This document shows, one piece after another, positions 1 to 9,283 of a DNA stretch of 64,000 nt. The notes under the pieces were generated by a model. The model had not been told where the DNA came from. It worked only from the letters and a program-made list of their open reading frames with translations, and did no database searches. Position 1 is the first letter of the stretch. Each line of letters begins with the position of its first letter. Source of the stretch: Chitinophaga sp. CF118 (GTDB lineage: Bacteria > Bacteroidota > Bacteroidia > Chitinophagales > Chitinophagaceae). Made by a program: the position numbers and the translations under genes. The stretch covers positions 62,001 through 126,000 of the forward strand of contig NZ_FOMK01000007.1 of the NCBI RefSeq assembly GCF_900112615.1. The letters run 5' to 3'.

Positions 1-956
1 TATAAGTGTGGATAGTAGTTACAATTCCATCCCTCAGCCAATATCCTGTACCACATTTCCGAATCTCCACTACAACCCGATGCACCAACATCCAATCGTT
101 CATCAAATAAACCTACCAGTTCAAATGCTTCTTTTCTAAATGCCATATTTGCACCTGCACCAATATCCCAGGCAGGCACACCAGTTTCCACATGGTCAAG
201 GAAATACCGGTGATCAAACACTCTAGGTAAATATCCCTTATTGAAACTCCAGTCATGTTCAAAAACGTATTGCGAATATGTTTCCAGTTCGGCTGGTAAA
301 ACAATCCCGGTCACTGCCATTGTTAATGGATTATCAAAGCAAGATTTCACATTCTGGATCCAGTTAGATGGTATGATCACATCATCGTCTGTATAAGCAA
401 TAATATTGTGAGTGGCATACCTGGCACCAGTATTACGTGCAATATCAAGTCCTTTTCTTTTTTCCAGCACGTATTTCACACCAGGGAATTTCGCTACAAC
501 CAACTCTGTGAGATTGTTATCCGGAGCATTATCTACTACTACAATTTCAAAATCATTATCCAGGCATTTCGTAAGGGATGTTAAGCAATTCTGCATTGCT
601 GTGGGCCTGTTCCTGGTACAAATGACAACGGAAATAGTTTGCTGCGGAGGAGTGGTTCTCTCAAAATTCAGTAACGAAGATATGCTGCTGTATTTACCTT
701 CGTCCAGCATAAGTTCCCATTCCGGCGTGCCGGAAGATGCGGGAAGGTAATGTGTTAAAACGGGCCTTAGTGCCTGATTAATCCGTGTTCTGATGTTCTG
801 CTTGTTAGCATGAGTATCAGACGCTTTATACCACAGATGTCCAACCGGCAACTCACCAGCCCAAAAAACCAGATAAGTATTACCTTTGGGAGTTACAAGT
901 TCATCCAGCTGATTTAGCTGTAAATGCTCGATTGTATAAGGTGAAAACTTGCGCAT
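1..956 (-). CDS. GT2 family glycosyltransferase (3' part beyond window)
   Basis: This reading frame starts at the ATG at 956-954 and stays open to base 1, so the C-terminus is missing; about 318 residues are visible. After roughly 105 N-terminal residues of unknown role comes a GT-A fold: SVVICTRNRP, then YTDDDV (the DXD metal/nucleotide-sugar site), then GAGANMAFRKEAF and SGDSEMWYR, which correspond to the acceptor-side acidic region of GT2 enzymes. It probably transfers a sugar from a nucleotide donor during surface polysaccharide synthesis; donor and acceptor cannot be read from sequence. It follows the ABC ATPase gene with only 3 bases between stop and start, so the two are almost certainly co-transcribed and perhaps translationally coupled. 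Confidence 0.85.
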   Translation of the reverse strand, partial: MRKFSPYTIEHLQLNQLDELVTPKGNTYLVFWAGELPVGHLWYKASDTHANKQNIRTRINQALRPVLTHYLPASSGTPEWELMLDEGKYSSISSLLNFERTTPPQQTISVVICTRNRPTAMQNCLTSLTKCLDNDFEIVVVDNAPDNNLTELVVAKFPGVKYVLEKRKGLDIARNTGARYATHNIIAYTDDDVIIPSNWIQNVKSCFDNPLTMAVTGIVLPAELETYSQYVFEHDWSFNKGYLPRVFDHRYFLDHVETGVPAWDIGAGANMAFRKEAFELVGLFDERLDVGASGCSGDSEMWYRILAEGWNCNYYPHL

Positions 957-959
957 GAG

Positions 960-2207
960 TTATTTCGTTGTAAGAGTAACCGGAAAAGCAGGCCTTACGA
1001 AGCCCTGCCATTTACCAAACCATGCTGTGTTTTTGCGATAGTCTTCCACATCGAAAGATAAACATCCTTCAAAGTAGTATAAACGATTGGTGGTATCTTT
1101 CACAAAAACAATTGATATATAATAAGAATCATCATTGAGGAAATTTCCTGGAATACTGCATTTCCCTTCTATTAAACCACTGGGATATATGGCACCTTCC
1201 GAGCAAACATCAAAAATAAAGTCTCCCCTGAAATTATATAAATGTACCCCTACAATAAGGTTACCGGATGTTGCCTCCAGATACCAGAATTCAAAATGAA
1301 TGGTAACCGGAGTACGGATATCTATAACCTGCTGACCATTGACATATTCCGGGATTAATTCTACTCTTTTGATACGTATACTATCATTTCCGGGAGCAGA
1401 GGACATGTCATCATATTCCTGGAAACAGCTGATATTTTTTTCCTTTTTTAAATAACTTCCAATAACCGCTTCAGGTTCTCCTTCATCAACAATCTGACCT
1501 TGGTGAATTACTATAACACGTTGGCAAAGGTTTTGCAAAGCCTGCAGGTTATGGCTCACAAAAAGAACTGTTTTTCCTTTCTGTGATGAAACCTCTTTCA
1601 TTTTTCCAATACATTTACGTTGGAATTCAGCATCACCCACAGCAAGCACTTCATCTACGATCAATATATCCGGCTCCATGTGAGCCGCTACTGCAAATGC
1701 CAACCTCATATACATTCCCGTTGAATATCTTTTAACAGGAGTATCGATAAATTTTTCAACACCGGAAAAGTCTAAGATTTCGTCGAACCTGCTGGCTATT
1801 TCCTTTTTCTTCATCCCCAGGATATGACCATTGAGATATATATTTTCTCTCCCTGTGAGTTCTGCATGAAACCCTGTACCAACTTCCAGCAAACTGGCAA
1901 CCCGGCCATTGCCCATAACTGTACCATATGAGGGCGCTGTTATACGTGAAAGAATCCTTAATAAAGTTGATTTCCCCGCTCCGTTATTGCCAATAAACCC
2001 CAATACTTCTCCTTCGGAAACCTCAAAACTAACATCCTTTAATGCCCAGATATGGCTACGCGTTTCTGTTCCATTATGGTTATTACCATTCTTTAAGACA
2101 GAGCGAACCCACCAGTCCTTAAAATCTTCTCTCAGCCTTCCCGAGCCTAATTTGCCAAGATTATAGTATTTGGAAACATTTTCAGCCTTGATCATTATCC
2201 TGGTCAT
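960..2207 (-). CDS. ABC transporter ATP-binding protein, Wzt/TagH-like polysaccharide exporter
   Basis: This 415-residue protein powers export of an undecaprenyl-linked polysaccharide or O-antigen together with the permease encoded just upstream. The nucleotide-binding domain covers about residues 5-250 and shows Walker A GNNGAGKST, the signature YSTGMYMRLAFA, Walker B ILIVDE followed by VLAVGD, and the H-loop FVSHN. The extra C-terminal region (about 265-415) is the beta-sandwich seen in Wzt-type ATPases, which in characterised systems binds the modified glycan end and sets export specificity. The permease gene starts 18 bases upstream and glycosyltransferase genes lie on both sides, consistent with a glycan export operon. 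The family is clear; the exported polymer is unknown. Confidence 0.92.
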   Translation of the reverse strand: MTRIMIKAENVSKYYNLGKLGSGRLREDFKDWWVRSVLKNGNNHNGTETRSHIWALKDVSFEVSEGEVLGFIGNNGAGKSTLLRILSRITAPSYGTVMGNGRVASLLEVGTGFHAELTGRENIYLNGHILGMKKKEIASRFDEILDFSGVEKFIDTPVKRYSTGMYMRLAFAVAAHMEPDILIVDEVLAVGDAEFQRKCIGKMKEVSSQKGKTVLFVSHNLQALQNLCQRVIVIHQGQIVDEGEPEAVIGSYLKKEKNISCFQEYDDMSSAPGNDSIRIKRVELIPEYVNGQQVIDIRTPVTIHFEFWYLEATSGNLIVGVHLYNFRGDFIFDVCSEGAIYPSGLIEGKCSIPGNFLNDDSYYISIVFVKDTTNRLYYFEGCLSFDVEDYRKNTAWFGKWQGFVRPAFPVTLTTK

Positions 2208-2225
2208 TGCAGTGTTGTTTAATAA

Positions 2226-3068
2226 TTAAACAATATCCATTACGTTCAGTTCTCTCTTTTTAAACAAAGTTAAACCAGTGGTAAGGAGAGCGGTAATGGA
2301 AAACAGCGTTAGTAAAAGGTACTTATAATGAAGAGGCCCGGTAGTGAAAAAAGCTGTCCGGAAACTTTCGATAATCGGAGTTAGCGGATTGAGCCAGAAT
2401 ATAAACCGGTATTTATCCGGTACGATGGAGGTGGGATATACTACCGGGCTTGCAAACATAAACAGTCTCAGTAAAAATTGCAGTGCATAATCCAGATCCC
2501 GGTACCTGGCGGTCATAACACTAATAATAAGTCCTGCTCCTAAACTAAAGGCTGCTGTAAGCAATAAAAAAAACGGTAAAAGTAAAATGTACAGGTTGGG
2601 ATGAACAGCGTTAGTAAATATCAGATAAAAAAGATAAAGGCTGGTGAATAATAGCAACTGGACCAGCATTCGTACTGTATGGGAGAAAATAGCGCTAAGA
2701 GGAATAATCAAACGTGGGAAATATACCTTGCTAAACAATGCGGAGTTTTGCAAAAAGGTATACATAGTCCCATTCAGGCAGTCTGAAAAGTAGGCCCAGA
2801 CGATAACGCCGGGCAGGTAAAATAGTACAGGCGGGATGCCATCAGTAGAAATTCCGGCAACCTTACCGAATATCACCCAGTAAACAATTGTAGTTAACAC
2901 AGGTTGTAGAAAAATCCAAAAGGGTCCTAAAACAGTCTGCTGGTAATTAGCGATCAGATCTCTTCTAACGAATCTGTTGAGCAGATCTTTATATTGCCAC
3001 AGCTCTTTCAGATTCCAATGAAACCACCTGGTTTTGGCTTCAATTTTCCAGTTCCATTCTGTTTGCAA
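2226..3068 (-). CDS. ABC-2 type permease, Wzm/TagG-like polysaccharide exporter
   Basis: This 280-residue integral membrane protein has about six hydrophobic segments. The N-terminal stretch LLNRFVRRDLIANYQQTVLG followed by PFWIFLQP is typical of the cytoplasmic interface helix and first segment of Wzm/TagG permeases. Length matches the family (about 260-290). It should form a homodimer that pairs with the ATPase encoded 18 bases downstream to move a lipid-linked polysaccharide across the inner membrane. It sits between a GT14-like gene upstream and the ATPase downstream, all in the same direction. Confidence 0.92.
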   Translation of the reverse strand: MQTEWNWKIEAKTRWFHWNLKELWQYKDLLNRFVRRDLIANYQQTVLGPFWIFLQPVLTTIVYWVIFGKVAGISTDGIPPVLFYLPGVIVWAYFSDCLNGTMYTFLQNSALFSKVYFPRLIIPLSAIFSHTVRMLVQLLLFTSLYLFYLIFTNAVHPNLYILLLPFFLLLTAAFSLGAGLIISVMTARYRDLDYALQFLLRLFMFASPVVYPTSIVPDKYRFIFWLNPLTPIIESFRTAFFTTGPLHYKYLLLTLFSITALLTTGLTLFKKRELNVMDIV

Positions 3069-3120
3069 ATTGATAATTTAAGTAAGCTGATGGGGCATTT
3101 TAAGATGAGTGTGGTATCAG

Positions 3121-3984
3121 CTAATTTGCCCTGAATAAAAGTTTTTCATCTATCATGTCCAGGATGTCAGCATCTATTCTCCGGTCAAATTTACGTGCGA
3201 ACATTATTTTTGATTGCTGAAGTAAATCAAAATCTTCCTTTGTTAATGTTTTGGGATGGGCACCACCCTGGGACCGGTCCATATAATGATGATTTTCATT
3301 AAGGATGGATCCTCTGAAATGGGAATTCATTAGTAATGTATGAATCAGAAATTCGTCAGGTGCCCAGGTATGTTTAAAGAACAGCTTGATACTTTCATTC
3401 CGGTGTAAAATGAAATAAATATACATAGTTGCATCGAAACTCAAAATCCAGTATGATGCGTATGGTCCTCCATACAACTGTAAGGGAAGTGGAAATCTGC
3501 GTTTGGGCAATAATTTTGAAAGTGCTATTCCCAACCGGTATCTCCCCCGGAAATCATAATCGGACAGATGATAGTCTGTGATACGGACCATAGCTTCATC
3601 CCACCAGGGGCTAGGAGGGGTTTCTGTGATCATGAAGGATTTCCCTATGCTATCTGATAATATATTATTGATTTCAGATACAGGTTTTATTGGATAATCC
3701 TGTCCGCTTAAAAGATTTACAAAATCATATGATATATCTCCATTGAATATTTGTTCAAGTGACGCTAATAGCGCTTCTAATTGACTAAACCCTCCCCAGT
3801 GAACGACCTTTCTGTTTATTATAAACCGAGTATTGGGTAAATCTGCTAAGTAGGCAAAGGGGCGGATATCAACTTTTTTGTCCAGATGAAGGTAAAAATC
3901 AAAGTTTGGATGCTGCAATGCATTGATCAAACGTTCTATAGAGCCAGGGTCTTTATGAAAAATAATAATATTTGCAATTCTCAT
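3121..3984 (-). CDS. GT14-like (core-2/I-branching type) glycosyltransferase
   Basis: This 287-residue protein resembles the Branch family of beta-1,6-N-acetylglucosaminyl- or xylosyl-transferases. It has an N-terminal Rossmann-like strand (RIANIIIFHKDP), then HLDKKVD, VHWGGFSQLEA and NLLSGQDYPIK, which are the family's recognisable blocks, and a C-terminal QGGAHPKTLTKEDF. There is no signal peptide, so it is probably cytoplasmic. It is the first gene of the minus-strand polysaccharide operon, 52 bases ahead of the permease. Bacterial members are common in glycan clusters, but donor sugar and linkage are usually untested; the enzymatic detail is inferred. Confidence 0.85.
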   Translation of the reverse strand: MRIANIIIFHKDPGSIERLINALQHPNFDFYLHLDKKVDIRPFAYLADLPNTRFIINRKVVHWGGFSQLEALLASLEQIFNGDISYDFVNLLSGQDYPIKPVSEINNILSDSIGKSFMITETPPSPWWDEAMVRITDYHLSDYDFRGRYRLGIALSKLLPKRRFPLPLQLYGGPYASYWILSFDATMYIYFILHRNESIKLFFKHTWAPDEFLIHTLLMNSHFRGSILNENHHYMDRSQGGAHPKTLTKEDFDLLQQSKIMFARKFDRRIDADILDMIDEKLLFRAN

Positions 3985-4689
3985 ATATGAGGCTGGTTTT
4001 ATTTTGGTTGTTGCAGTTATAATAAATTTACCTAAATAAAGCTTACAAATAGTACCTAAATATAATAAAAGGTTAAATTATATATTATCTCTTGAGCCTG
4101 GAGTTTTAAATTATCCACTCTGATTCATGAAAAAGGGATAAATCCAATTTACGGAATTTGCACCTCTTTAGTTTGCGAATAAAGCAGTTTTTTGCTATAA
4201 AGCAAACAATCTAATCTGGCTGTATGTTTTAAACTATTTTAAGGAAATGGGGATATCTCAATTATCCATAGATGAAATATACAGGTTGCGAATTAAATAC
4301 CCCACTTTCAACCGGCTTCTCAAAAACAGATGCTAAAGCCCTGGCATTAACCCATTAAAAATCGATTATCAAAAAAGCGGTGAAGCTTTATCGAGATAAT
4401 ATGATTTTACTAACAATAAGAAAATAAAGTATAAAACGACTTAAAATACAATTAGTATTGATCTTATTATTAAATAAAAGATATGCTGAAGAGTCTTTAC
4501 TATAAAGACTTCCAGAGAGATAAAGCATATATAAAGCATAAGTGAAGCATATATAAAGCATAAACAAAACATACTTCCAGAGATATGCTTTATCTATGCT
4601 TCATCTCTATTTCATCCATACGTTACAAATCTGTATTGGGTGATTTGCCCCTAAAAGCAAGAGGCATGTGTTTTGCAAAGGCTTTCAAT
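3985..4689. other. AT-rich intergenic stretch with short repeats
   Basis: These 705 bases separate the minus-strand glycan operon from the plus-strand L,D-transpeptidase and must hold divergent promoters, though no convincing consensus was found. It contains a possible hairpin (GTTTGC at 4171-4176 with GCAAAC at 4203-4208), a 28-codon open frame at 4272-4358 with no recognisable relative, and the repeat cluster at 4519-4594. No longer gene-like frame was seen. Confidence 0.6.
4519..4594. repeat. Nested direct and inverted repeats upstream of L,D-transpeptidase
   Basis: The 19-base unit AAGCATATATAAAGCATAA occurs at 4523-4541 and again at 4545-4563 (22-base period). The 12-base GATAAAGCATAT at 4519-4530 is perfectly inverted at 4583-4594 (ATATGCTTTATC). 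The phrase ACTTCCAGAGA also occurs on both sides, near 4508 and 4573. The array could form a long hairpin or bind a regulator; it ends about 95 bases before the chosen start of the downstream gene. Confidence 0.7.
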
Positions 4690-6330
4690 ATGAATAAGTT
4701 AGCGATCTTATTGTTTGCGGTGATTACAGTATCCATTGGCTGTAAATCACGAAAAGAAGAGAAAAAAGAAATAGAAGAAAAAGAGATAGAGATAGAAATA
4801 GCGGTTACTCCAAGAAATACCAGTCTTAATATGGCTAATGCCTATAATAACCTGTTTCTGGATACAACGGCTGTAGAGAAATTCATTGTCGAACAACAAT
4901 TGAATGATACAATTGCCGACCGGCTGCGCAGCTTTTATAATGCACGTAATTTTCAGTATGCCTGGTTTGATTCCAATGGTCTGAATGAACAGGCTTACGG
5001 TTTCCGGAGTTTGTATGATTACAGTGTGGATACCAGTGAAAATAATAAATCGCTGGAATACCGTTTAAATGCCCTAATGACGGACCCTCCAGATTCCGGT
5101 ATTACCGCCACAAACGCAAACATTATTAAAACAGAGCTTCAGCTATCTCAACGATTTATAACTTATTTCAAAGATGCTTATAAAGATAGTGATACATGGG
5201 TACAGCAAATGGAGCAATTTGTGCCTTCCCAAAAACAGGAAGTATTAAAACTTGCAGAGGCTGTGTTGGCAGATAAGAGCAGGGGGAATAGAAAATTTAC
5301 CGCGGCACATGGTGCATATGGTTCGCTCATAGAACCATTAAAGATCTATACAGACCTTGCAAAAAAAGGAGGCTGGGATAGTATCCCGGTTGATAAGAAA
5401 AAATATCGGGCTGGTGATAGTACTCCTGTAATAGCTGCGGTTAAAAGACGTTTGCAGATTACCGGTGATTTAACTGATAAAGATACTTCCGGCGCATTTA
5501 CAGATGCGTTAGGCAATGCACTGAAATCATTTGAAGCTACTCATGGACATACGCCCCGGGGTATCATCACAGATTCTTTACTGAAAGAAATGAATGTACC
5601 GGCTATCAGACTTGTACAAACCTTGCTGATTAATATGGAAAGGATGCGCTGGATGCCTGAAGAACCGGAAGGAAGGCTGATCCTGGTGAATATTCCGGAG
5701 TTCATGATGCATGTATGGAATGGAAAGAAAAAAGAGTTCGATATGGCTGTAGTAGTGGGTAAAGAAGGTAAGAGTACTACGATGTTCTCCGGTAACCTTA
5801 ACCAGGTGGTATTTAGTCCGTACTGGAATTTACCTAGAAGTATTGTGCGTGAAGAGGTGATGAAATCCATGAGCCGCAATAGTAATTACCTGCAACAAAG
5901 GCATATGGAAATTATAGGGCAACAAAGTGGGGTGCCGGTTATACGACAATTACCGGGAAAAGATAATCCATTGGGGCGTGTTAAGTTTTTGTTCCCCAAT
6001 AACTTTAATATCTACTTCCATGATACTAATCAGAAGGACTTGTTTAAGCGGGATCAGCGGGCATACAGTCATGGGTGTATCCGTTTGAGTGATCCTGTAA
6101 AACTGGCTAATTATTTATTGTCAGATGAGGCACAATGGACGAGTGAAAAGATTGAAAATGCAATGAATAGTGGTAAGGAAAAATATGTACGCGTGAAAAA
6201 TCCGGTACCTGTGCTGATTACATATTATACGGCTTGGGTAGATGAAGATGGACACTTACATTTTATAAAAGATATCTATTACCACGATAGCAGCATGATG
6301 GCAAAGATGTTTTCAGATGCTAAGCAATAG
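4690..6330 (+). CDS. L,D-transpeptidase (YcbB-like, YkuD domain) lipoprotein
   Basis: This enzyme makes 3-3 cross-links or similar bonds in peptidoglycan in the periplasm. The frame could open at 4585, but the ATG at 4690 gives a proper lipoprotein signal (MNKLAILLFAVITVSIGC), so that start is preferred (546 residues). A Lys/Glu-rich linker follows, then a helical scaffold region with RNFQYAWFDSNGL, a peptidoglycan-binding segment (AVKRRLQITGDL), and the YkuD catalytic domain with YSHGCIRLSD; the Cys of HGCIR is the nucleophile. Size and order match the YcbB-like large L,D-transpeptidases. Its stop overlaps the convergent second YkuD-type gene by 11 bases. Confidence 0.88.
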   Translation: MNKLAILLFAVITVSIGCKSRKEEKKEIEEKEIEIEIAVTPRNTSLNMANAYNNLFLDTTAVEKFIVEQQLNDTIADRLRSFYNARNFQYAWFDSNGLNEQAYGFRSLYDYSVDTSENNKSLEYRLNALMTDPPDSGITATNANIIKTELQLSQRFITYFKDAYKDSDTWVQQMEQFVPSQKQEVLKLAEAVLADKSRGNRKFTAAHGAYGSLIEPLKIYTDLAKKGGWDSIPVDKKKYRAGDSTPVIAAVKRRLQITGDLTDKDTSGAFTDALGNALKSFEATHGHTPRGIITDSLLKEMNVPAIRLVQTLLINMERMRWMPEEPEGRLILVNIPEFMMHVWNGKKKEFDMAVVVGKEGKSTTMFSGNLNQVVFSPYWNLPRSIVREEVMKSMSRNSNYLQQRHMEIIGQQSGVPVIRQLPGKDNPLGRVKFLFPNNFNIYFHDTNQKDLFKRDQRAYSHGCIRLSDPVKLANYLLSDEAQWTSEKIENAMNSGKEKYVRVKNPVPVLITYYTAWVDEDGHLHFIKDIYYHDSSMMAKMFSDAKQ

Positions 6331-7069
6331 TAGTGTCCTGCTCGAACATTTTTGAATGTGCCATATAATATTTATCCGGACTGTATAGGAATAAACAAGT
6401 ACCATTCCGGATCTCTTCGATGATCAACTTATGTACTTTTTCAGGAATAGCCGGACATCCAAGACTACGTCCAATATAACCCTGCAGGCGAACCAGTTTA
6501 TCATTCACATAAGCAGCACTATGCATTACAATTCCACGGCTTAAAGCATTGTCATTAATACCTGCTTCTTCTCCCTGTAACCGTAAAGAATAACCATGCT
6601 CTCCCTTATAAGTTTCACCAGTAATATAAAATCCCAGACTGCTCTTAAAACTTTCAGGAGCATTGGAGAACTCAGTAGCCACTGCAGCACCGGAATTACG
6701 ACCATGTGATACTAATGTATTGAACAGTACTTTTCCATTCTTCAGGTCTATTACAAACAGCCTTTTCTTGCTGGAAGGCAGGCTGAAGTCTACAATAGTA
6801 ATCAGGTCTGCATTAGATAATTTACCTGCTTCTTCCAATTTTTCCATACCACTTATGGCATACTTAAAGGCTTCTCTTGATAATCCCAGTGAATCCAGTT
6901 TCAGGCTCTGGTATAACACGCCACTACTCTTGCTTGCATTGGTTTTTGCAACAGCAACAGGCATTGTTTTTTTACCAATAGATGGATTCGGTGAACTAAA
7001 CATAAAAAAAGAAAATACACCGGCGGCCAAAGTTAGCCTGGCGATTCTTTTAAAAATCAGTCTCCTCAT
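6320..7069 (-). CDS. Murein L,D-transpeptidase catalytic domain family protein (YkuD_2-like)
   Basis: This 249-residue exported protein has an N-terminal membrane-targeting segment (LTLAAGVFSFFMF) and a catalytic domain of the YkuD_2 type. Visible blocks are FVIDLKNGKVLFNTLVSHGR, RGIVMHSAAYV and GRSLGCPAIP, where the Ser-Leu-Gly-Cys block carries the presumed nucleophilic Cys. It belongs to the same functional class as the convergent neighbour but to a different subfamily. The two genes overlap tail to tail over 6320-6330. Role in peptidoglycan remodelling is inferred from the family. Confidence 0.85.
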   Translation of the reverse strand: MRRLIFKRIARLTLAAGVFSFFMFSSPNPSIGKKTMPVAVAKTNASKSSGVLYQSLKLDSLGLSREAFKYAISGMEKLEEAGKLSNADLITIVDFSLPSSKKRLFVIDLKNGKVLFNTLVSHGRNSGAAVATEFSNAPESFKSSLGFYITGETYKGEHGYSLRLQGEEAGINDNALSRGIVMHSAAYVNDKLVRLQGYIGRSLGCPAIPEKVHKLIIEEIRNGTCLFLYSPDKYYMAHSKMFEQDTTIA

Positions 7070-7241
7070 TAATCAAATAGTTAGGCGCTTCAGTTAAAAA
7101 AAAATGACTAGGACGAATTTACCCATTTAAAAACTAAGAACATGAGAAAGTAAAGGCCAGAAGCTCTGCTGTAGGAGGTTTTTTAACATTCTTTTGACAG
7201 AAACGGTTGGCACAGCCCGCCATCGCCGACCTGGACAGAAT

Positions 7242-7284
7242 AAAAAAAGCGGGAATAAATACATTTGCATGTACTATTCCCGCT
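7242..7284 (-). terminator. Rho-independent terminator of the agmatine genes
   Basis: AGCGGGAATA at 7248-7257 pairs with TATTCCCGCT at 7275-7284. On the minus strand the stem is followed by seven T residues (A run at 7242-7248 on the plus strand). It lies 20 bases past the agmatine deiminase stop. Confidence 0.85.
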
Positions 7285-7303
7285 CAAATATTTCACATTA
7301 ATC

Positions 7304-8356
7304 TTATTTAACCACTGGTTCCTGCTGACTTAAGCAATGGAAACTACCTAATCCCCAGATGATCTCCGTAGAATCAATCCCTACTACTTCACGGTCTTTA
7401 AAGCATTCAGAAATTATCTGCAAAGCTTTATCATCATTATCACAGTTATATACCGGAACGATCACATGTTTATTGCTGATGTAAAAGTTAGCATAAGAAG
7501 CTGGTAAACGCTGATCTTCAAAAACCACAGCATCGGGCATAGGTAGTTCTATTACATTCAACTGCTTGCCATCTAACAGGCGCATCTGTTTTAACTGCCG
7601 CAGGTTTTGCTGCAACAGGTCGTAATTTTCATCCGTTTTATTGCTTTCCACTACCGTCAGCACAGTATCTTCATTTACAAAACGAATAGTATCGTCAATA
7701 TGACCATCGGTATCATCTCCCACAATTCCTTCATCTACCCAAAGGATTTGTTCTATACCATAGAAATCCTGTAAATAGGTTTCCAGCTGTTGCTTGTTCA
7801 GATGAGGATTTCTGTTTTCGTTCAACAGGCAGCAGGCAGAAGTTAACAGCGTACCTTTGCCATTGAATTCTACCGATCCTCCTTCCATAATAATTCCCGG
7901 ATGGTATACGGGTAACTGGAAATGCTGACCAATCAACGTCGGGATAATATCATCTTTGTCGAATGGAGGATACTTTCCACCCCAGGCATTATAATTCCAG
8001 TCTACTATTACCTTTTTCTGTTCAGCAGCAGGATTTATCAGGAACGCCGGACCATGATCACGGCACCATGCATCGTTGGTAGGATGAATAAAGAATTCTA
8101 CTTTATCGAGATTCACACCTGCATTACGTAAATGCCTCATCGCAAATGTTTTCATTGCTTCATCATTCACATTGATGCGTACAATTTCACTTTGCGCCAG
8201 GTACTTTATGAACTGACAGTATTGAGGATAAATGCTATCTATTTTTCCGGGCCAGCTGGCTTCTTTATGCGGCCAGCTTAACCATGTAGCCACATGGGGA
8301 TGAAATTCGGCTGGAAAATAATATCCAAGCTGTTTAGGCGTAGGTTGTCCGTTCAT
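7304..8356 (-). CDS. aguA: Agmatine deiminase
   Basis: This 350-residue protein of the peptidyl-arginine deiminase superfamily converts agmatine to N-carbamoylputrescine plus ammonia. Family blocks are WLSWPHKEASWPG near the N-terminus, NDAWCRDHGPAF, EGGSVEFNGKGTLL, DDTDGHIDD and the catalytic-Cys block GLGSFHCLSQQ near residue 341. In many homologues that block reads GGNIHC; the Ser-Phe version is a mild variation that keeps the His-Cys pair. Its ATG overlaps the stop of the upstream amidase gene (TAATG), so the two enzymes are translationally coupled and form the two-step agmatine to putrescine route. No arginine decarboxylase is in the window. Confidence 0.92.
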   Translation of the reverse strand: MNGQPTPKQLGYYFPAEFHPHVATWLSWPHKEASWPGKIDSIYPQYCQFIKYLAQSEIVRINVNDEAMKTFAMRHLRNAGVNLDKVEFFIHPTNDAWCRDHGPAFLINPAAEQKKVIVDWNYNAWGGKYPPFDKDDIIPTLIGQHFQLPVYHPGIIMEGGSVEFNGKGTLLTSACCLLNENRNPHLNKQQLETYLQDFYGIEQILWVDEGIVGDDTDGHIDDTIRFVNEDTVLTVVESNKTDENYDLLQQNLRQLKQMRLLDGKQLNVIELPMPDAVVFEDQRLPASYANFYISNKHVIVPVYNCDNDDKALQIISECFKDREVVGIDSTEIIWGLGSFHCLSQQEPVVK

Positions 8357-9231
8357 TATGCTTCGTCAATATATCTTTTAGTGATGGGAGCGTAGGAGTC
8401 AATTCGTCTGTCACGCATAAACGGCCAGTGTGTGCGGTACCTGTCTGTTAATGCGATATCCAGTTCCTGTACATATACTTCTTCATTTTCGTGAGAAGCC
8501 TGGTACATGATGGTACCAAATGGATTGGATATGAAAGAACCACCCCAGAATTTCATACGGCCTTCCTGCTCGAATCCTACACGGTTCACACTCACAACAT
8601 GTATCCCGTTTGCTACTGCGTGGCTGCGTTGCATTGTCTGCCATGCATTATATTGTTCTACATTGGTCGCCTCGTCCTGAGAAGTAGCCCAGCCGATAGC
8701 AGTAGGGTAGAAGAGGATTTCTGCGCCCATTAACGCTGTAATACGGGCCGCTTCCGGATACCACTGATCCCAGCAGATCAATACACCGATAGTGGCAAAT
8801 TTGGTCTTAAATACCTTATAACCCAGATCGCCCGGGGTGAAGTAGAATTTTTCGTAATAAGCAGGGTCGTCGGGGATATGCATTTTACGGTATTTACCAA
8901 GGTAAGCACCGTCTGCATCCAGTACTGCTGTTGTATTGTGATATAATCCCTGTGCTCTCTTTTCGAAGAGGGAGGCAATGATCACCACCCCCAGCTCTGC
9001 CGCTACTTTCTGTAATGAATCTGTAGAAGGACCAGGAATAGGCTCAGCCAGGGAGAAGTTGTCATAATCTTCCACATCGCAGAAATACAGGGAAGTAAAT
9101 AATTCCTGCAGACATACAATTTGTGCACCTTTAGCGGCGGCTTCCCGTATCTGCTGACTGGCTTTTGCAAGATTCCCTGCTTTATCACCGGAACAGCTCA
9201 TTTGCACAAAACCTACTTTTACTTTAGACAT
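8356..9231 (-). CDS. aguB: N-carbamoylputrescine amidase
   Basis: This carbon-nitrogen hydrolase hydrolyses N-carbamoylputrescine to putrescine, CO2 and ammonia. The frame extends upstream to 9315, but the ATG at 9231 gives the family-typical start MSKVKVGFVQM and a normal length of 291 residues; the longer version has 28 atypical residues. The nitrilase-fold Glu-Lys-Cys triad is visible: Glu in VCLQELF, Lys in YRKMHIPDDP and Cys in LICWDQWYPEAAR. Its stop overlaps the agmatine deiminase start by one base, supporting a dedicated polyamine operon. The neighbouring STN-repeat gene ends 52 bases upstream. Confidence 0.93.
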   Translation of the reverse strand: MSKVKVGFVQMSCSGDKAGNLAKASQQIREAAAKGAQIVCLQELFTSLYFCDVEDYDNFSLAEPIPGPSTDSLQKVAAELGVVIIASLFEKRAQGLYHNTTAVLDADGAYLGKYRKMHIPDDPAYYEKFYFTPGDLGYKVFKTKFATIGVLICWDQWYPEAARITALMGAEILFYPTAIGWATSQDEATNVEQYNAWQTMQRSHAVANGIHVVSVNRVGFEQEGRMKFWGGSFISNPFGTIMYQASHENEEVYVQELDIALTDRYRTHWPFMRDRRIDSYAPITKRYIDEA

Positions 9232-9283
9232 AGTATTCAATTTTAGCAATCCTCTTTCGAGGGTTGCAAAGGTATCAAATAAT

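Noticed and set aside
4021..4200. Promoter for the minus-strand glycan operon (CAAATAGTA-like match)
   Set aside because: Spacing within the -7 element is off by one base and no matching upstream element was found.
4585..4689. Upstream extension of the L,D-transpeptidase reading frame to an ATG at 4585
   Set aside because: It adds 35 atypical residues ahead of a good lipoprotein signal and overlaps the inverted repeat; the ATG at 4690 fits an exported protein.
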